Assembly (NCBI GenBank): GCA_019775845.1
Contig: JADQAV010000022.1
Span: 510,830-574,829 of the forward strand
Length of the DNA stretch: 64,000 nt
Source of the DNA: Myrmaecium sp. VS I D KN 1
Taxonomy: Eukaryota; Ascomycota; Dothideomycetes; Valsariales; Valsariaceae
Direction: 5' to 3'
The position numbers and the translations under genes are program-made. A model generated the notes under the pieces. It was not told where the DNA came from and did no database searches. It saw only the letters and a list, made by a program, of their open reading frames with translations. Positions within the stretch are counted from its first letter, which is position 1. Each line of letters begins with the position of its first letter. This document shows positions 61,701 to 64,000 of this stretch, piece by piece.

Positions 61701-64000
61701 TGCTGTCATGAAGGCAGGTGGTGCTTTTGTTCCTCTAGATCCCACTCACCCAGCCGCTCGCCTGCGGAGTGTCATGGAGGATATCGGTGGCGGCTTGATA
61801 TTATGCTCACCGCAGCAACTTGCCTTGTGTGAGACCATAGCCAGTCAAGCTACTGCCGTGGACATGAAAATGCTCGGTGACTTAGAAGATACAGCACATG
61901 CTCTGCTTGGACACACACCGGATCAACCAGCATACGCAATCTTCACATCAGGCACCACCGGGAAGCCTAAGGGAACAATTGTCTCCCACACTGCGTTCTG
62001 CTCGGGCGCTGCTGTCCACGGTCCGGCACTACGCATCAATGCTGGATCGCGATTCTTCCAGTTCGCTTCGTATACTTTCGATGCGAGCCTCGTTGAAATC
62101 TTGACGACCTTACTACACGGTGGAACCGTTTGTGTTCCAAGTGACTTCGATCGCTTAAACAACCCTGCTAGTACCATGGAGCGTATGGGGGTGAATATTA
62201 GCCTACTAACGCCCTCGTTTGTTCAGCTCATAAAACCATCAGACGTGCCCAGCCTCCGAACACTGATTCTAGGAGGCGAGGGAATGTCAAAACAACATCT
62301 GACGACATGGGCGGAGAAAGTGACCCTCGTAAACGCCTATGGGCCGACTGAATGCGCCGTTGTCGCAACAGTCAATTCAAGAATGAACCCGACCAGTCAC
62401 CCTGCTAACATTGGAACCGGAGTTGATAAATGCTGGATTGTGGATCCTCGAAATCACAATCGGTTAGTGCCGATTGGCTCTATCGGTGAACTTGTCGTGG
62501 AAGGCTATACCCTAGCGGAAGGCTACTTGAACGATGACACGAAAACCGCACAAGCCTTCACTGAGATTCCATCGTGGAGTTCCGGCTTCACTGGTACGCG
62601 GCAACACGAATCGAACAGAGCTTACAAGACAGGTGACCTTGTCAAGGTCGCCTCGGATGTAACAGGTGAAATGATATTCATCGGCCGCAAAGATACCCAG
62701 ACAAAAGTTAACGGACAACGACTGGAACTGGACGAAGTTGAGCTACACTTGGCAGCTGACAGTTCAATTCGACACGTTTATGTCACTGTGCCCAAGTCTG
62801 GACTCTGCGCTGGGAAACTCGTGGCCTTGCTGTCGTTAAGCACACGGTCTGTCAGTGGTTCATCGTCCGAAGACCTCCAAGCTGTTGCGTCACATGAAAC
62901 CTCTTCTGAGCTCAGCATGGTGAAGGAGCGCCTCTGTCGGCGCCTCCCTGCCTACATGATTCCATCAAAGTGGATTGTAGTCAACGAACTACCCCTTCTG
63001 TCCTCAGGGAAGCTTGACAGACGGAAGATCCTTGGCTTCATTGAAGGCGTGAGCCAAGAGCTATATGAAGACATCTCTCACAGTGAGCGTCTTGTTCCTC
63101 CCCAAGGCCTTACACAGCAAAAGCAGTCCATGGACGCAGCCGATATCGAGAAGCGCCTTCAAACCATCTGGGGCCATGTCCTTAACCTGAACCCTGCTAA
63201 AGTAAGTCTGAATCAGTCTTTCCTGCACCTTGGCGGCGACAGTATCTCGGCTATGCAGGTCATGGCGCAATGCCGTTCGGAAGATATCGGTATTACGGTC
63301 CAGGACATCATCCGGAGCCGTTCGATCATTGACCTTGCGACTCGTGTGCGCCTCCCGGAGCAGACGAAATACCAAGGAGAAGATCCATATGACTTCGATC
63401 TTTCGCCTATCCAACAGCTTTACTTTACCTGCGTAGGGAAAGACATTGCCCAGTTTAACCAAAGTGTTCTGCTACGGGCCTGCCGGAAAGTAGACCCCGA
63501 TGATGTCGGGCGCGCGATCAAAAGTCTCGTGGAATCTCATTCAATGCTACGCGTGCGATTTCGAAAAGACGGAACCGATAGCTGGCGGCAACGTATCACT
63601 CAAGATGTACCCGGGTCCTACCGCTTCCGCGTTCACAATGTTACATCTACTTCCCGGATGAGAACTAGAATAGAGGACAGCCAGAAATGCCTCAATATCG
63701 TCAAAGGTCCCATCCTTGCAGCCGATCTGTTTACAGTCGCACAGAAAGAAGTCATTCTGTTCATAGCCATTCATCACCTGAGCGTCGACATAGTGTCCTG
63801 GAATGTTATCTTGCAGGATCTGGAAGATATTCTCTCAAATCGACGCATACAATCGCGAGGATCAATACCATTTCAGACTTGGTGTCGTTTGCAGGCCGAG
63901 AATGCGCAGGAACAGAATAAAGCCCTTGTTCTTCCAGATGACCGAGCTTCCAGCGCCCGTCTAGACTACTGGGGCATGAAAGATAGGCCAAACCTTCATA
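52764..64000 (+). CDS. Multimodular non-ribosomal peptide synthetase, 5' part
   Basis: Exons 52764-53273, 53323-53742, 53798-54094 and 54145 onward give at least 3694 aa; the last exon stays open to the window edge. Visible order, with residues: C-domain fragment (1 to about 245); A1 (about 260-760); T1 (Ser823); E1 (about 875-1310); C1 (about 1340-1760, SHxxxDG with His1475); A2; T2 (Ser2352); C2 (HHALYDG, His2556); A3; T3 (Ser3442); E2 (from about 3495, HHLSVDIVSW with His3620). Each A domain shows SGSTG or SGTTG, YGPTE/YGPSE, YKTGD and the A10 Lys. E1 carries His-Thr where HHxxxD needs His-His (Thr1002), so it is probably inactive. The start at 52764 keeps the conserved PCLFP stretch; Met at 52866 is an alternative. 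By eye the specificity positions read A1 DAASIGTVWK, A2 DNEDAGQINK and A3 DAVLIGAVVK. The product is unknown; a D-residue is expected at module 3. Confidence 0.96.

Noticed and set aside
1-64000. CRISPR arrays, bacterial operons, rRNA genes
   Set aside because: There are no regularly spaced repeats of CRISPR type, gene structures are intron-containing and fungal, and no rRNA-like sequence was seen.

Overview
The window looks like a chromosome segment of a filamentous ascomycete (Pezizomycotina, probably Sordariomycetes; inferred, not proven). The reasons are short introns of 47-119 nt with CTRAC-type branch points, a multimodular fungal NRPS, and a split into GC-rich gene islands and very AT-rich blocks with the signature of repeat-induced point mutation (RIP). 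In the AT-rich blocks (about 1-17560 and 26216-39121) the dinucleotides CA and TG are almost absent, so ATG starts hardly occur and no reading frame survives. They hold fossil transposons: at least three Ty3/gypsy LTR elements, one Mutator-like element with terminal inverted repeats and target duplication, a small hAT-type family with three copies, and a 240-bp MITE.

The first GC island (about 17560-26215) carries three intron-containing genes that read together as a copper (possibly iron) uptake set: a plasma-membrane metalloreductase on the minus strand (17778-19972), a Ctr-type copper transporter divergent from it (20998-21679), and a secreted, probably GPI-anchored, LPMO-like copper-binding protein of the X325/Bim1 type (23292-24034). 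The reductase and the transporter share a 1-kb promoter region and both begin with Met-Asp repeats. The reductase also carries a metallothionein-like cysteine cluster inside its nucleotide-binding half. Reduction, capture and import of copper could therefore be encoded within 6.3 kb between two RIP-mutated blocks.

The second GC island (39122-64000) holds a zinc NAD-dependent alcohol dehydrogenase (40103-41461, four exons), a full-length ABC-C (MRP-type) transporter on the minus strand (43208-48493, 13 exons, about 1529 aa), and, divergent from it across a 4.3-kb spacer, a large NRPS (52764 to beyond the window end; at least 3694 aa visible). The visible NRPS order is C-fragment, A1-T1-E1, C-A2-T2, C-A3-T3-E2. 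E1 has lost the catalytic second histidine of HHxxxD, whereas E2 keeps it. The NRPS and ABC transporter look like part of a secondary-metabolite cluster that continues to the right; the product is unknown.

Exon boundaries were worked out by hand from splice signals, reading phase and family conservation. Specificity-code readings and TE subdomain limits are approximate.
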